NCBI GenBank assembly: GCA_002480015.1
Contig: DLQD01000129.1
Location: 1-14,861, forward strand
Direction of reading: 5' to 3'
From: Opitutia bacterium UBA7441
Lineage (GTDB): Bacteria > Verrucomicrobiota > Verrucomicrobiia > Opitutales > Coraliomargaritaceae
DNA length: 14,861 nucleotides
Shown here one piece after another: positions 13,665-14,861 of the stretch (within the stretch, counting starts at the first letter, position 1; the number at the start of each line of letters is the position of its first letter). The notes beneath the pieces are model-generated. The model was not told where the DNA came from, searched no databases, and saw only the letters and a program-made list of their open reading frames with translations. Made by a program: the position numbers and the translations under genes.

Positions 13665-14861
13665 CTAAAATCGATGCAGTATTTTATCTGAAAGCGTATC
13701 ACCGATAGCTAAGGATGCAGTCGCAGCAGGCGATGGTGCGTTCAGTACATTGAAGCTACTTCTGCCTTCAACGATAAGGAAATCATCCAGCAAGCCTCCC
13801 GTCCGATCACAGGCCTGAGCGCGAACACCAGCCCCACCGGGCTCAAGATCATCTTCTTGTATCTCTGGCACGAGTCTCTGTAACGCACGGGTGAGCGCCG
13901 ATTTGTTATAGGATCTCCAATATTCACCCAGCCCCATCTTCCAGTGTTCACGCATGACTTTACGGAAACCTGGCCAGGACAACGCATCCCAGCATTCACC
14001 TAGGTCAAAACTCAACTTCGTATATCCTTCCTTCTTTAAAGCCCAAACCGCATTCGGGCCGGCTTCAATCGCACCACCGACCATTCGAGTGAAATGGACC
14101 CCCAAAAAGGGAAACTTAGGGTCGGGCACAGGGTAAATCAAGTTATGAACAAGCCTGCGCTTATTCTGCTTCAACTTCATATACTCACCTCGGAACGGAA
14201 TGATGCGAGTATCAATATCCTCATGGTTTAAAGTAGCCACCTTATCAGAATACAAACCTGCAGTATTGACGACCAACTTTGTATCAAAGGCCCCCTGTGT
14301 TGTTTCGATCACTTCCTTTGTCCCATTGCTTCTTATCTTAAAAACCCTCGTATTAAGAAATATCTCGCCACCCTTAGCTTTGAAGACTTCAGCATATTTG
14401 TTTGTAACATTGGAGTAATCGACAATCCCAGTATCAGGCACCCTCAGGGCTGCTTCACCTACAGCATTCGGTTCATAGCTTGGTATTTCGTCTTTGCCGA
14501 TGAGATGAACTTTCTCTATTCCGTTCGCTCTAGCACGCTCATAGAGATTATTAAGCCGAGGCAATTCCTCCTCACTTGTCGCTACTATGAGTTTTCCGCA
14601 CAACTCATAATGCACGCCTTCTCGATCACAAAAATCCAGCAGCATCCGGTAACCTTTTCGGCAATTGATCGCTTTTGAACTCCCGGGTTTATAGTAAACC
14701 CCCGCATGAATCACACCGCTATTATTACCTGTCTGATGCGCTGCAAGCGTGCTTTCTTTTTCAAGGATCGCCACCTTAATCCCTTGGTTCTTCTCCAGTA
14801 TTTTCATCGCGGTGGCCAAGCCAACAATCCCGCCGCCTATTATTGTAATATCATGTTGCAT
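13665..14861 (-). CDS. lhgO: L-2-hydroxyglutarate oxidase
   Basis: FAD-dependent dehydrogenase/oxidase of the DAO fold, 398 residues, converting L-2-hydroxyglutarate to 2-oxoglutarate; in E. coli the electrons pass to the membrane quinone pool. The N-terminal FAD site is IIGGGIVGLATAM (7-19), with the ribose-binding acidic residue in AILEKES (31-37). The signature HQTGNNSGVIHAGVYYKPGS (42-61) is nearly identical to LhgO. Further matches are CGKLIVATSEEELPRLN, PDTGIVDYSNVT, IIPFRGEYMKLK, IYPVPDPKFPFLGVHFTRMV, GPNAVWALKKEGY, GVRAQACDRTGGLLDDFL and NAPSPAATASLAIGD. Length matches the family. The start codon is the last three bases of the window, and MQHDITIIGGG is a natural N-terminus. It precedes the glycan operon by 81 bases. 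Why an L-2-hydroxyglutarate enzyme sits next to polysaccharide genes is not explained; a related hydroxy-acid substrate is possible. Confidence 0.93.
   Translation of the reverse strand: MQHDITIIGGGIVGLATAMKILEKNQGIKVAILEKESTLAAHQTGNNSGVIHAGVYYKPGSSKAINCRKGYRMLLDFCDREGVHYELCGKLIVATSEEELPRLNNLYERARANGIEKVHLIGKDEIPSYEPNAVGEAALRVPDTGIVDYSNVTNKYAEVFKAKGGEIFLNTRVFKIRSNGTKEVIETTQGAFDTKLVVNTAGLYSDKVATLNHEDIDTRIIPFRGEYMKLKQNKRRLVHNLIYPVPDPKFPFLGVHFTRMVGGAIEAGPNAVWALKKEGYTKLSFDLGECWDALSWPGFRKVMREHWKMGLGEYWRSYNKSALTRALQRLVPEIQEDDLEPGGAGVRAQACDRTGGLLDDFLIVEGRSSFNVLNAPSPAATASLAIGDTLSDKILHRF

Noticed and set aside
1..14861. CRISPR array, tRNA, insertion sequence, phage or defence genes
   Set aside because: I looked for regular spaced repeats, cloverleaf arms, transposase or integrase motifs and defence-type domains and found none that could be supported.

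Overview
The window looks like a chromosomal segment of a Verrucomicrobiota bacterium, most likely from the Opitutales/Puniceicoccales side (Coraliomargarita-like). This is an inference from protein style: a secreted right-handed beta-helix protein with InlB-type and malectin-like modules, a DUF1343 protein behind a DUF2062 protein, small lineage-type hypothetical proteins, and an intergenic repeat of the 'GGATGGAAAATGGCG' kind. No rRNA, tRNA, CRISPR array or insertion sequence was found. By eye the left 4 kb is richer in G+C than the right end; the stretch 6458-6851 is the most A+T-rich.

Layout. (A) 1-3639, plus strand: the 3' end of an RNase E/G-family ribonuclease, a short inverted-repeat element, then three overlapping genes: glycerate kinase, a DUF2062 membrane protein, and a secreted DUF1343 (NamZ/YbbC-like) protein. 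(B) 3630-6457, minus strand, convergent with A: reading downstream, a WbaP-type polyprenyl-phosphate sugar phosphotransferase, a hotdog acyl-CoA thioesterase, an 89-residue membrane protein and a 189-residue membrane-anchored protein of unknown function. (C) 6458-6935: a long divergent intergenic region with candidate promoters for both sides. (D) 6936-10043, plus strand: one large secreted modular protein (signal peptide, beta-helix, two InlB-like/malectin-like tandems, Asp-rich calcium-type motif, C-terminal domain), ending at a strong bidirectional hairpin terminator. (E) 10103-14861, minus strand: L-2-hydroxyglutarate oxidase (lhgO), then a tightly packed set of GT4-like glycosyltransferase, GT2/HlpA-like glycosyltransferase, left-handed beta-helix acetyltransferase and WecG/TagA/CpsF (GT26) glycosyltransferase.

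How it fits together. B, D and E look like one edge of an exopolysaccharide or O-antigen-like locus. WbaP would place the first sugar phosphate on undecaprenyl phosphate, the GT26, GT2-like and GT4-like enzymes would extend the unit, and the acetyltransferase would decorate it. The secreted beta-helix/malectin protein is a candidate for binding, trimming or anchoring that glycan. No flippase, polymerase or chain-length regulator is inside the window; if present they should lie beyond 14861. The most interesting items are the duplicated InlB/malectin architecture, the GT4-like enzyme with family-typical motifs replaced, the DUF1343 protein with an altered core motif, lhgO placed next to glycan genes, and the membrane-anchored unknown protein in block B.
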